The position numbers and the translations under genes were made by a program. Of a stretch of 64,000 nt of DNA, positions 22,568 to 31,392 are shown piece after piece. Position 1 is the stretch's first letter; each line of letters opens with the position of its first letter. The notes beneath the pieces are model-generated. The model was given only the letters and a program-made list of their open reading frames with translations. It was not told where the DNA came from and searched no databases. The DNA lies in assembly GCF_011049865.1 (NCBI RefSeq), contig NZ_DRGY01000057.1:1-64000 (forward strand), written 5' to 3'. The DNA is from Marinobacter antarcticus (GTDB lineage: Bacteria; Pseudomonadota; Gammaproteobacteria; Pseudomonadales; Oleiphilaceae).

Positions 22568-23395
22568 ATGAAAGCGGAAATTACGCTACAGGAATATGAA
22601 GCCTTCAAAACGTTCCTGCAGGACGCGTGCGGTATTTTGCTGGGCGAAAACAAACAGTATCTCGTGAAAAGCCGGTTACGGAGAATCCTGGAAGAGAATG
22701 AGCTTAACTCGCTTGGGGAGTTATTGGCGCGACTGAAAAAACCGGGCCGAGCTAACCTCAAGGAGGTGGTTATAGATGCCATGACCACCAATGAAACCCT
22801 CTGGTTCCGAGATAATCATCCGTTTCGAATTCTGCAGGACAAACTGCTTCCGGAATTCGCGGCACGCTCCTCTGTTGCCCCTCTACGGATTTGGTCGGCT
22901 GCCTGTTCTACCGGGCAGGAACCTTATTCGGCGGGTATGATTATTGATGAGTTCAAGCGCCAGAAGCCCGGAAAACTGCGAGAGGTAAAGATCACGGCAA
23001 CGGACATCTCGAAGAGCGTACTTGAGGTAGCACGTCGCGGCGACTATGAAATGATCGCGATTGGCCGAGGACTTTCACCGGAACGCCAGAAACAGTTTTT
23101 TACACCGTCTGCTAACGGTGGTTGGCAGATCCGGCCGCAGATCAAAAGCATGATCGATTACAAGGAGCTGAACCTGCTAGAACGCTACATGCTGGGCAAG
23201 TTCGATATTGTGATGTGCCGCAATGTGTTGATTTACTTTTCTGCAGATTTAAAGAAAGACATTCTTACCCGCATTCACGCCACGCTTAACCCCGGTGGCT
23301 ACCTGATATTGGGCGCCTCGGAATCCCTGAATGGCCTGCCGGAGCTTTACGAGATGGTGCAGTGCCATCCCGGAATCATCTACAGGAAGAAATAA
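22568..23395 (+). CDS. cheR: Chemotaxis protein methyltransferase CheR
   Basis: Methylates glutamates on chemoreceptors using SAM, setting receptor sensitivity. The 275-residue protein has the N-terminal all-helical domain (about 1-75) and the SAM-dependent catalytic domain with TTNETLWFRD, RIWSAACSTGQEPYS (motif I) and FDIVMCRNVLIYF. No tetratricopeptide extension is present. It is downstream of cheV and probably in the same operon. Confidence 0.95.
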   Translation: MKAEITLQEYEAFKTFLQDACGILLGENKQYLVKSRLRRILEENELNSLGELLARLKKPGRANLKEVVIDAMTTNETLWFRDNHPFRILQDKLLPEFAARSSVAPLRIWSAACSTGQEPYSAGMIIDEFKRQKPGKLREVKITATDISKSVLEVARRGDYEMIAIGRGLSPERQKQFFTPSANGGWQIRPQIKSMIDYKELNLLERYMLGKFDIVMCRNVLIYFSADLKKDILTRIHATLNPGGYLILGASESLNGLPELYEMVQCHPGIIYRKK

Positions 23396-23398
23396 GCC

Positions 23399-24580
23399 AT
23401 GCCCTTCAACGTATGGGTACTTGTGGCGGCGCAGGCGTTGGCTATGTGCACGGCGCCTTTCATTGTATTCATTGGGAGTATTCAGGGGCGCATGCTCGCA
23501 TCGGCCCCGGAATACGCGACCTTACCCGTTGGACTGGTTGTGGTTGGCACTGTTTTAGCCATCAAGCCCGCTACCTGGCTAATGCAGGCGTTTGGGCGCA
23601 AGCGGATAATGCTGCTCGGGGCATTAATGGGCATGCTCGCAGGCACTCTTGGTGCCCTGGCGTCCTGGCTTGGTTTGTTCCCGTTACTGTGTCTGGCTGC
23701 TGTTGTAGGTGGTACCGGGCTAGCTGTGGTTCATCAGTATCGCTTTGCGGCTATGGAGTCAGTGCCAGATAATCTCGCCGGTTCAGCCGCGGCCCGGGTA
23801 TTGCTAGGCGGTCTGGTTGCGGCGTGGCTAGGGCCTGAAATTGCGACACTTGGCAGAGGACCAGATGCTATCTACCCGTTCCTCACAAGCTGGGTCGCAC
23901 TGGCGGTTGTCCAGTTTGCAGCCTTGGTGATACTGGGTTTTGGCTACCGTGCGCAAGGCGAGTTGGTACGAAAAGTTCACACAGGTGGCGGTAGACCGCT
24001 TAGAGAAATCCTCGCTAACCCTCTGATTCTGGTTGCTATCAGCGCGGCTGCGATTGGCTATGCCGTCATGAGTTTTATCATGACCGCAACGCCGCTCAGC
24101 ATGACTGAAGTGGCCGGACACGATCTGGACGCTGCCAAACGAGTAATCCAGCTCCACATTATGGCCATGTATTTGCCATCGCTTATCAGCGGTTGGCTAA
24201 TTCGTGTGATCGGCATACCGTTAATGATGTCAATTGGGATGCTTGCCTGTCTGGGATGCGTCGTACTGGCGGCCAGCGGCGTCAGTTTTCATCATTATCT
24301 GGCGGCACTGCTCTTGCTGGGTGTTGGCTGGAACTTCCTGTTTGTAGGCGGTACCACCCTGTTACCTCGTGGCTACACGGATGCAGAGCGGTTCAGGGTG
24401 CAGGGCCTCAACGATATCTTTGTGTTTGGCTCGCAAGCAACGGCCGCCTTATCGGCGGGCGTCATTCTCTCCTGGGTTGGCTGGTCGTCGCTCGTGATGA
24501 TTGCAGCACCACTGCTCGTTATACACGGTGTGCTGATGTTGCGTTGGCTAACTCACAGAGAGGCCAAAGCCACCGGTTGA
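23399..24580 (+). CDS. Major facilitator superfamily transporter
   Basis: A 393-residue integral membrane protein with about 12 hydrophobic segments and a central hydrophilic loop (about 183-205). The cytoplasmic loop after the second helix carries MQAFGRKRIMLLGA, the MFS signature region. Substrate cannot be assigned. It begins 3 bases after cheR but has no obvious chemotaxis role, so this looks like tight packing. After its stop a GC stem (CCGGGG/CCCCGG near 24585-24604) without a clear T tract separates it from the convergent cupin gene. Confidence 0.85.
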   Translation: MPFNVWVLVAAQALAMCTAPFIVFIGSIQGRMLASAPEYATLPVGLVVVGTVLAIKPATWLMQAFGRKRIMLLGALMGMLAGTLGALASWLGLFPLLCLAAVVGGTGLAVVHQYRFAAMESVPDNLAGSAAARVLLGGLVAAWLGPEIATLGRGPDAIYPFLTSWVALAVVQFAALVILGFGYRAQGELVRKVHTGGGRPLREILANPLILVAISAAAIGYAVMSFIMTATPLSMTEVAGHDLDAAKRVIQLHIMAMYLPSLISGWLIRVIGIPLMMSIGMLACLGCVVLAASGVSFHHYLAALLLLGVGWNFLFVGGTTLLPRGYTDAERFRVQGLNDIFVFGSQATAALSAGVILSWVGWSSLVMIAAPLLVIHGVLMLRWLTHREAKATG

Positions 24581-24636
24581 TAGTCCGGGGCGGAAAATCC
24601 CCGGGTTGCACTGGGGTCTGTCTGATGTTGTTACCG

Positions 24637-25287
24637 TCAGAAGGGTAAGTGGCCGGTTTTTACCCAGATAACAGTTTCTTGCTCTACAAACGGGTGGTGT
24701 TGGCTCAAGTGGGGGCTTCTTAGCCAGGAGCCTTCTGGATAACGACCATGTTCATCACAGAACTCTCCGGACAACACGAAGATTTCTTCACCGCCGAAAT
24801 GCCTGTGGGGCTGAAATGTTTCATTAGCAGGCCATTTAACGAGCGCTACATGTTCGTGCTCAAATTCATGAAGAGGCATTACTTCAAGACCGCCAATGCC
24901 AGGCAGCCAATCGCTGTTTCGCGTATTAATCCTCACTGTGGCTAAATCGCGCTCATTAAACTGGTGGAGCTTTACCAGCAAAATACAGCCCGGCTTGCTG
25001 AACGGCGTATGCCCACTTCCAGGTGGGTTGCGCAGATAGGTGCCGGCCGGGTAATTGCCGTTTTCATCGGAAAATACGCCGTCCAGAACAAAAATTTCCT
25101 CACCGCGCGGGTGTTCGTGACGACTGAACGACGCGCCGGGGTTGTAGCGTACGATGCTGGTGGCGTGGCCACGTTCAGCTTCTTCCCGGGCCAGGGGTTT
25201 TCTGTCAACTCCGCCAGAGGGGCTTCGAACCCACTCCTGCTCACGGGTGCGAACGACAACTCCCTCGTTAAAATCCATGTTCAGCAT
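24637..25287 (-). CDS. Double ChrR-like cupin protein
   Basis: A 216-residue protein with two repeats of the ChrR-type cupin barrel. Repeat one has FSRHEHPRGEEIFVLDGVFSDENGNYPAGTYLRNPPGS; repeat two has FQPHRHFGGEEIFVLSGEFCDEHGRYPEGSWLRSP. Both keep the His-x-His and Glu metal ligands, so each can probably bind a divalent metal. ChrR proteins use such a domain as part of a zinc anti-sigma factor, but the anti-sigma helical domain and a sigma factor gene are absent here. GAGGAGG precedes the ATG. Confidence 0.82.
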   Translation of the reverse strand: MLNMDFNEGVVVRTREQEWVRSPSGGVDRKPLAREEAERGHATSIVRYNPGASFSRHEHPRGEEIFVLDGVFSDENGNYPAGTYLRNPPGSGHTPFSKPGCILLVKLHQFNERDLATVRINTRNSDWLPGIGGLEVMPLHEFEHEHVALVKWPANETFQPHRHFGGEEIFVLSGEFCDEHGRYPEGSWLRSPHLSQHHPFVEQETVIWVKTGHLPF

Positions 25288-25360
25288 TGAATGCCTCCTC
25301 GGTAAACGTCGAGACGTTGATTACGACTCGGAACTAAAAACAGATGAGCCAGATCTACGG

Positions 25361-25891
25361 TTACTTGATCAACTTCTGCACGTCTCGAAACGTCGGATGT
25401 TTGCAGTGCCGCAACCACTCAAAAGCGACCATTTCGGTTGTCACAACCCGTGCACCGCTTTCACTGAGACGGTCGAGCGCGACATCGCGGTCGAATTCAT
25501 TGCGTGAGCCCGTTGCATCCGCCACGACCCAGACTTTAAAACCCGCATCGAACAGGCTGAGCGCTGTTTGCATCATGCACACATGAGTTTCGCAGCCAGC
25601 GATAATAATGTGTTGTCGGCCCTCGGGAAGGTATTCGACCAACCCGTCAGGACAGGCATCGAAGTGAGATTTCGCCAGTGTATGGTGACAAAGCTCCTTT
25701 ATGGCTTCAACGTTCGGCCCCAGCTTTTCCGGCAGCTGTTCGGTAGCAAGAACCGGTATATCCAGAAGCCCCGCAATGGTTGCAAGCGTGACACACCGAT
25801 TGACCACATCCTGCCCGTGGGTGATGACAGGCATTAGCTTCTCCTGGACGTCGATCAGCAGCAGAGTCGATTGGTCTGATTTCATGAGCAT
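25361..25891 (-). CDS. Isochorismatase-family cysteine hydrolase (YcaC-like)
   Basis: A 176-residue hydrolase with the three catalytic residues of the family: Asp in LLIDVQEKLM, Lys in LAKSHFDA and Cys in AGCETHVCM. The sequence resembles the YcaC/nicotinamidase-like subgroup whose physiological substrates are mostly unknown. GGAGG sits six bases before the ATG at 25891. It lies 73 bases upstream of the cupin gene on the same strand and could share its transcript. Confidence 0.88.
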   Translation of the reverse strand: MLMKSDQSTLLLIDVQEKLMPVITHGQDVVNRCVTLATIAGLLDIPVLATEQLPEKLGPNVEAIKELCHHTLAKSHFDACPDGLVEYLPEGRQHIIIAGCETHVCMMQTALSLFDAGFKVWVVADATGSRNEFDRDVALDRLSESGARVVTTEMVAFEWLRHCKHPTFRDVQKLIK

Positions 25892-26025
25892 TGACAGCCT
25901 CCAGGCTTTGTTAAAAGCTTTAAACCGGTTAGAACCGCTATGGTACCCGCAACCCGAGCGGCGAACACCCTAAGGATAATTATTGATCAAAATCGCAAGT
26001 TCTGCCGGTATTTATCGCAAGACAG

Positions 26026-26054
26026 TTGCCAATCACCGCCAAAACCATTAAAGT
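26026..26054 (+). promoter_or_regulatory. Likely sigma-70 promoter for tRNA-Ser
   Basis: TTGCCA (26026-26031), a 17-base spacer and TAAAGT (26049-26054), followed by a GC-rich discriminator, about 48 bases before the tRNA. Confidence 0.55.
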
Positions 26055-26102
26055 TTGCGCCCTCAAATGAGCGACGATATCGCTGATTTGAAACAGGTTA
26101 TT

Positions 26103-26193
26103 GGAGAGGTGGCCGAGTGGCTGAAGGCGCACGCCTGGAAAGTGTGTAAACGTTAATAGCGTTTCGAGGGTTCGAATCCCTCTCTCTCCGCCA
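26103..26193 (+). tRNA. tRNA-Ser (GGA)
   Basis: A 91-base class II tRNA with a long variable arm. The 7-bp acceptor stem (GGAGAGG with TCTCTCC) closes with one G-T pair, the anticodon stem CACGC/GTGTG encloses loop CTGGAAA with anticodon GGA, and the T arm shows GAGGGTTCGAATCCCTC. CCA is encoded. A terminator follows directly. Confidence 0.96.
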
Positions 26194-26197
26194 ATTA

Positions 26198-26235
26198 AAA
26201 ACCCTGATCTACTTGAAGTAGGTCAGGGTTTTTTT
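26198..26235 (+). terminator. Terminator after tRNA-Ser
   Basis: A 14-bp stem (AACCCTGATCTACT with AGTAGGTCAGGGTT, one wobble pair) with a tiny loop and a long T run. Strong intrinsic terminator. Confidence 0.92.
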
Positions 26236-26422
26236 TGGCTCGCAAACACCCTCCCAAAGCGACAAGCATGCTCACTGACGAGCCATTTAAGTTGTATCTG
26301 TAAAACATCGTAAAACTATGATTACAAATACAAAATCGGGTCTTGCGTGCTTGCGTTTGAAACAAAACCGTCATAATTCCGACCTAAGCTCACTGTGAAC
26401 CTTTTGAAAGGCAGTTCACGTT

Positions 26423-27891
26423 ATGTCTCTTACGGTCCGTCAGCGTTTGGTGGTGTTTTCCGTGTTTTGTTTGATTTCTCTTGCCGGTCTGGCGTGGCTT
26501 TCTATCGTCAGCTTCAAGACCTTGCCTACAAAATTAAAGCCCAGCTGTTGCTGTGGGATGAGATAAACGCACAGTTTGAGAAAACCTCGGCGGCGATAAA
26601 AGCCCAATGGCAGTCAGTCAGTGACAATCCGCGGTTGCAAGGCTGGGTAGAGAGCAACACAGAGGCGCACCTGGCTGTTTTGGATCTGCTGTCAGCTCTG
26701 AAAGGACCTATCGATGAAACGAGCTACTATTCGGTAGGCAAAATTGTCGATTTTCAACTTTATCAGGCACTGGATCCCATGCTTGATCAGATCAATGCTC
26801 AGCGTCTGGTAGGACGCCAGCAGGCCGAGGCAGGGGCTGTCTCGCTGATTGAGTTCCTCGATCAGCAGCAGCATTTTCTGGTTGCGGGCTCCCTCGTCGT
26901 TTTGTTTGGAGTGTTGTTGCTAACGTATTGGCTTCGCCGCACGGTAACCACGCGGCTTCAACTGATCGCGGAACGCCTCAGATCTATGGAGGTCGCTTCA
27001 GATCTTTCACAACCACTACCGATTTCAGGGCGCGATGAAGTAACCGCTGTGGCCTTGGCAATCAACGGTTTGATCGAAAAGTTCAAGCTGTTCCTGGGAG
27101 ATGCCGTGCAGGCCTCATCCCAACACAACAACCGGCAGATCTACGATGTTGTTTCATCAATGAGCGCTATTACCGGAAGTGCTAGCCAGATCCAGACGTC
27201 AGCGGAAGATTCCCGAACTCAGGTAGCCGGCGCCGTGAAAGGCAACGATGACGTTCATAATCAACTGCGTGAAAGCGAGGTTGCGGCTGAGCTTGCCGTT
27301 GCGGCGATCAATCGCGTATCCGGCGCGATTGAGGCGGTTCGGGGCTCCAGTGAAAAGATCGAACAGGTTATCAGCGTGATTGCCAACATTGCCACGCAGA
27401 CGAACTTGCTGGCGCTGAATGCATCCATTGAGGCGGCTCGCGCGGGAGAGCAGGGTCGTGGCTTCGCTGTAGTTGCCGATGAAGTGCGAAGCTTATCCCT
27501 TCGAACCGGTGAATCCACCAATCAGATACGTCAATGGGTTGGTGAACTGGTCACCCAGGTTGACGGTGCCCATGGCCTGCTCGGCGAGACCCGGGCAGCC
27601 GGTGATACCAGTCGGAAAACGCTGGGAACACTCAAGACACACATGGTGGCGCTCAAACAAACCTTTGATGACCTTAGCCATTTCACCAACGAGGTAGACG
27701 AGGCGATTCGCGTTCAGCGCGATGAAATTGGCCGCGTTGGGCGGCGTGCAGATATTCTGGGAGAAAGCTCACAGGGCCTGGATCAACACATTGGCAATAC
27801 GAAGGCGGTGAGCGAGCAGTTGCGTGAGCAATCAGAATCGCTGCGCGCCCTGATTGCCCGCTTCCAGATTCAGGAGTACGAAGCAAAATGA
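26423..27891 (+). pseudogene. Methyl-accepting chemotaxis protein, frameshifted near the N-terminus
   Basis: Membrane chemoreceptor. The ATG at 26423 starts a typical receptor N-terminus ([19 protein letters not shown], a transmembrane helix), but this frame stops near 26570. The rest continues in another frame: periplasmic helical region, second membrane helix ([19 protein letters not shown], about 26880), HAMP-like linker, and the conserved signalling tip [34 protein letters not shown] (near 27390-27490). The frames must join near 26515-26525, where CAAGACCTTG occurs once; two tandem copies would restore the frame and read SFKTLQDLAYK. An open frame from 26395 exists but gives a nonsense N-terminus without the first membrane helix. 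Probably inactive, or a sequencing error. Confidence 0.75.
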
Positions 27892-28259
27892 TGACCAGTG
27901 ATCAGTCAATAGAGTTACAGCGCATTATTAATCACCAGTTGGTTTCGACCTTGTTTCAACCGATTGTAGATTGCCGAAGGTGTTGAAACCATTGCCGAAC
28001 TGACGTTACTGCGGTCAATGGGCATTCACCTGATTCAAGGCTTCCTGTTGGGGCGCCCCAATCCCTTCCCCGCAGCTGATTTGTCGGCGTTGGACAGCGC
28101 GACTACCTCAAGCAGCATTTCGTCGTGACCAGAGGTGGCCATTACATAGGGTTGGGCTCAACGCGGGCGCTGCTTCGCATGATGACCCGGCGCTGGGCCG
28201 CTCCAATTAGCCGTTTGCAGGCTCACACGGCGGCCGACACAGAAAAACAGCGCCATTGA
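27888..28259 (+). pseudogene. Remnant of an EAL-domain (EAL-CBS-GGDEF type) cyclic-di-GMP protein
   Basis: The ATG overlaps the chemoreceptor stop. The first frame gives an EAL-domain start (LVSTLFQPIVD) and then stops. From about 27978 another frame gives the EAL end (AEGVETIAELTLLRSMGIHLIQGFLLGRP) and stops at 28126-28128. A third frame (28131-28259) reads GGHYIGLGSTRALLRMMTRR, like the CBS-to-GGDEF joint of EAL-CBS-GGDEF proteins. The catalytic middle of the EAL domain and the whole GGDEF domain are missing, so it has no activity. It was probably translationally coupled to the receptor. Confidence 0.72.
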
Positions 28260-28380
28260 TGAGTTATTGCCTCATTTCGGGAAGCCGGCTATTGCATTGT
28301 TAAAGGTTGGTGGTGGTGTAAACAGCGAATGTCTCACGCCGCAGCAAAGAGCTCAAGACGAGTAAGATAAAGCCTAAGGC

Positions 28381-29082
28381 CTACCGGCGACCAATAAGCT
28401 GATCGGCGAGAACGGTCAGATCCGATGCAATAAAATCCGGAAGCGGCACGCCAGACGCGGGCAGGACGGCGTTGCCAGGGCGAGTGAGAAACGCACCAAG
28501 GCAATCAGCGGCCTGGGCTCCCACGGTGTCCCAGAGGTGACATGCGACCAGACACAGTTCCGAGGTCTCGACCGACAATTCTTTCGCAACCAGGCGATAC
28601 GTTTCGGGAGCCGGCTTGAATTTGCCCGTGTCCTCAACGCTGAAGGCTCGCTCGAAAAACTGACTTAATCCGGCCTTTTCCAAGGGGGTAGGTGACGCGC
28701 CGCTGGCGGAGTTGGTTAATGTTACCAGCCGGAAACCGGCGTCGCGCAACCGAGTGAGTGCAGGTATGACATCAGAATGAGCGGGCATCGTACTCATCCG
28801 CTCCTTCAGTTCCTCAACGTCACTGTCTGCAAGAGTCAGGTGATGAGTCGTGGCGACCATCCGCAGTATTCCGATGCCAAGCTCGCCAAACGGTGTGTAG
28901 AGGCCGGACAGAGTCAATGTTTGAGAATAGAGTATGAGCTGGGCGAACCATTCTCTCAGAACCTGTTTGTCGCCGAAAACGCGATTAAACAAGGGTTCTA
29001 GGTGTGTTATGTCGAGCAGCGTTTCGTTGACGTCGAATACGATAATTGACGGGCATTTTTCATATGATTTTTCATGTGACAT
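28381..29082 (-). CDS. Haloacid dehalogenase type II-like HAD hydrolase
   Basis: A 233-residue HAD-superfamily enzyme. Motif I is FDVNETLLD (nucleophile Asp near residue 17), motif II LTNSASG, then the lysine in GKFKPAPETYR and motif III VACHLWDTVGAQAADC. The arrangement resembles type II 2-haloacid dehalogenases (FDvyGTLfD, K.dP.vY, HlwDv.GA). True dehalogenase activity is not certain; a phosphatase role is possible. It lies 14 bases after the DUF938 gene on the same strand. Confidence 0.85.
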   Translation of the reverse strand: MSHEKSYEKCPSIIVFDVNETLLDITHLEPLFNRVFGDKQVLREWFAQLILYSQTLTLSGLYTPFGELGIGILRMVATTHHLTLADSDVEELKERMSTMPAHSDVIPALTRLRDAGFRLVTLTNSASGASPTPLEKAGLSQFFERAFSVEDTGKFKPAPETYRLVAKELSVETSELCLVACHLWDTVGAQAADCLGAFLTRPGNAVLPASGVPLPDFIASDLTVLADQLIGRR

Positions 29083-29096
29083 TGAATATCCCCTAT

Positions 29097-29696
29097 CTAG
29101 TATTTTCTCCAGACCAGTAGCCGGTTATTAGCCGGCATCTCGAAGTCTGAGGCCAGAACCAGTCCGGTTTCACGGTTGGCTTTTTTCAATTCGTCCATAT
29201 CCCGGATTCCCATGGTGGAATTCTGTTGCCGCAGTGACGCATCAAATTGCTGATTGCTGGCGCTAGTGAAGTGTCCACTGTACTTGAAGGGGCCGTATAA
29301 ACAGAAGACCCCGCGTTGTTGCAGATGCACTGCTACGCCCCGGAACATGGCTTTGACTTCTGGCCACGACATGATGTGGGCAGTATTGGCGGAGAAAACG
29401 CCGTCAACCGGCGACAATGACCAGTCGTTGAGACTAACGTCCAGTGCCAATGGTTTGTTGATGTTTGGCAGACGTGCCTCTGCTAGCCATGATTCGCAAA
29501 GCTGATAGTTGCGTGGATGATCACTTGGCTGCCACGTTAACTGTGGCAGGTTCCGGGCAAAATGAACGGCGTGTTGTCCGGTTCCTGAGCCGATCTCCAG
29601 GACGGTTCCGAACCCGCTGAATTGCGCAGCGAGTTTTTCGAGAATAACCTGTTTATTATTCTCACAGGCTTGGGAAAACGGTTTTCCTTCAGTCAT
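29097..29696 (-). CDS. DUF938 SAM-dependent methyltransferase-like protein
   Basis: A 199-residue protein with the SAM-binding motif VLEIGSGTGQHAVHFA and family landmarks PFSQACENNKQVIL, WQPSD and FSANTAHIMSWPEV, which define the DUF938 group. The ATG at 29696 (MTEGKPFSQACENNK) fits the family; an in-frame start at 29765 adds 23 unlikely residues. The substrate of the family is unknown to me. The HAD gene follows on the same strand. Confidence 0.87.
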   Translation of the reverse strand: MTEGKPFSQACENNKQVILEKLAAQFSGFGTVLEIGSGTGQHAVHFARNLPQLTWQPSDHPRNYQLCESWLAEARLPNINKPLALDVSLNDWSLSPVDGVFSANTAHIMSWPEVKAMFRGVAVHLQQRGVFCLYGPFKYSGHFTSASNQQFDASLRQQNSTMGIRDMDELKKANRETGLVLASDFEMPANNRLLVWRKY

Positions 29697-29768
29697 TGGT
29701 GGCCCTGATTTGTTGCTGAATGCTCGAAATGTAAAGCTTCGTATGAATCTAATGCTTGAATGCAAGTT

Positions 29769-30716
29769 TCAGATAATGCCGGCGCCTTTCAGGACAAACA
29801 CGCCCATGGTTATGGTAACGCTTGCCATCAGCATGGTTATGGCAATAATGTTCGCCGCCAATCTCTCGTTGCCGCCCAGCGCTTTTGCCATCACGAAGCT
29901 GGCGGCGGCGGTCGGGCTTGCGAAGAACAGAAACAACAGGCCGAGCTCCGGGCCAGAGAAACCGAACGCCCAGGCGGCACTGGTGCATACTGAGGGCAGT
30001 ATAACCATTTTCATCAACGCAGAGCTGAAGGCCGTTGAGCTGTCATTGCGCAAAGCGCTGAGCGAGACCGTTGCGCCGATACACAGCAGAGCCAAAGGCA
30101 GGGTGAGAGAGGCAAAATAGTCGCCGCTGGTAAGCACCCACTCGGGGAGCTGCAGATCAAGCCAGGCCACAGGAACGGCCGCAAACACTGACAGTATGAG
30201 CGGATTACGCAGAATATCCCGAAGAATGCGGCGCCACTCCAACGATTGTGCGGGGTGGTAGGCCGCAAGCACGACCACAGACAGCGCGTTGTATGAAAGA
30301 ATGACCACCCCCAGTAGAATACTGCCCGCAGAGAGGCCGAAATCTCCATACAAACTTGCCGCCAACGCCAGCCCTACAATACCGCAGTTACCCCGAAATG
30401 CGCCCTGAACGTAGACGCCTCGATCTCTGTGGTTTACCCGCCAGCGCGCCCACAGCCAGGCCAGGGCAAAGCTGGCAAGTGTTGCAGAAAAATAAAAGAT
30501 AAGAAGTCGGGGGTTCAGGGCGGCATCAAGATCGGCTTTTATGATGCTGAAAAAAACCAGAGTTGGAAGTGTCGCTTTGAAAACCAGCGCTGACGCTGTG
30601 TGCACGAAGGGTTCATCAATCCACCTGATTTTTCGCAACCCAAGGCCGATAAACACCATGGTAAAAACCGGAAGCGTGGTTTCCAGTGTCTGTTGGAAAA
30701 GGCTGATCAGATCCAT
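29769..30716 (-). CDS. AEC-family permease (auxin efflux carrier-like)
   Basis: A 315-residue integral membrane protein with about ten hydrophobic segments in two halves, as in the AEC family of bile/auxin-type carriers (bacterial relatives move malonate, malate or other organic acids). Landmarks are QGAFRGNCGIVGLALA in the first half and LASPT-like FFASPTAAASFVMAKALGG near the C-terminus. The ATG at 30716 (MDLISLFQQTLETTLP) is used; upstream in-frame residues from 30857 are not membrane-like and cross the promoter region. The substrate cannot be told. Confidence 0.86.
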   Translation of the reverse strand: MDLISLFQQTLETTLPVFTMVFIGLGLRKIRWIDEPFVHTASALVFKATLPTLVFFSIIKADLDAALNPRLLIFYFSATLASFALAWLWARWRVNHRDRGVYVQGAFRGNCGIVGLALAASLYGDFGLSAGSILLGVVILSYNALSVVVLAAYHPAQSLEWRRILRDILRNPLILSVFAAVPVAWLDLQLPEWVLTSGDYFASLTLPLALLCIGATVSLSALRNDSSTAFSSALMKMVILPSVCTSAAWAFGFSGPELGLLFLFFASPTAAASFVMAKALGGNERLAANIIAITMLMASVTITMGVFVLKGAGII

Positions 30717-30926
30717 TCGGGTTGGCCAGTGGAAAAGGAATGAAAGTGGGTTTGGGCAAGCGCTGTGCATTATAGGCCGGGAGATACATAGCCTGCTACC
30801 AAGCCATGCTAAAGTCGTAACCTGTTTGAGCGTGTATAAAATCGGGTCCGGAACCACCGATCTGACCGAAAGGTAATGAAATCACTTGCCGAGTGCCGTA
30901 AGGGGTGAGCTATAGTGTGCGGAAAC

Positions 30927-30966
30927 TGATTACAACTGATCACAACTTATTACAACTTATTACAAC
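30927..30966 (+). repeat. Four tandem 10-bp repeats upstream of the DUF1330 gene
   Basis: Four consecutive decamers: TGATTACAAC, TGATCACAAC, TTATTACAAC, TTATTACAAC. The repeat ends 12 bases before the next start codon. The 10-base period is close to one DNA helical turn, so it may be phased binding sites or simply slippage. Confidence 0.85.
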
Positions 30967-30978
30967 AATAGGGCTAGC

Positions 30979-31383
30979 ATGAACGCCGTAAACCCCGCTC
31001 CGGAACAGCTGGAAAAAGTTCTGGCAGACACGCCTAAAGATCAGCCTGTGGTAATGCTGAACCTGCTGAGATTCCGCGACAAAGCAAGCTATGACGACGA
31101 ATCCGGTGAGCGAAGCGGGCGTGAAGCCTATCAGCTTTACATGCGCGAGGCGGCGGCTTGTGTCAGCGCGGTGGGTGCGGAAGTTATTTGGTCTGGTCGC
31201 AGCGTGGGCTCGCTCATTGCGCCTCCAGACGAATCGTGGGATCAGGTGCTGCTCGTGCGCTATCCGTCAATCGACGCGTTTATGGAAATGATTGAAAGTT
31301 CGGAATACAAGGGCGTGGTCAAGCACCGCACCGCAGCTCTGTGTGATTCGCGTCTGGTCGCTAATCTTGAAGAGCCGCGCTAA
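30979..31383 (+). CDS. DUF1330 family protein
   Basis: A 134-residue soluble protein of the ferredoxin-like alpha/beta-barrel class. Typical landmarks are PVVMLNLLRFRD near the N-terminus, VIWSGRSVGSLIAP in the middle and VLLVRYPSIDAFMEMIESSEYKGVVKHRTAAL near the end. DUF1330 members have no settled function. It stands alone between divergently and convergently oriented transporters. Four 10-bp repeats sit right before the ATG. Confidence 0.84.
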   Translation: MNAVNPAPEQLEKVLADTPKDQPVVMLNLLRFRDKASYDDESGERSGREAYQLYMREAAACVSAVGAEVIWSGRSVGSLIAPPDESWDQVLLVRYPSIDAFMEMIESSEYKGVVKHRTAALCDSRLVANLEEPR

Positions 31384-31392
31384 GAGTAGTCT

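Noticed and set aside
26341..26422. Sigma-28 promoter before the chemoreceptor
   Set aside because: A TGAAAC ... CCGACCTAA arrangement is seen, but both boxes are poor and the spacing is off consensus.
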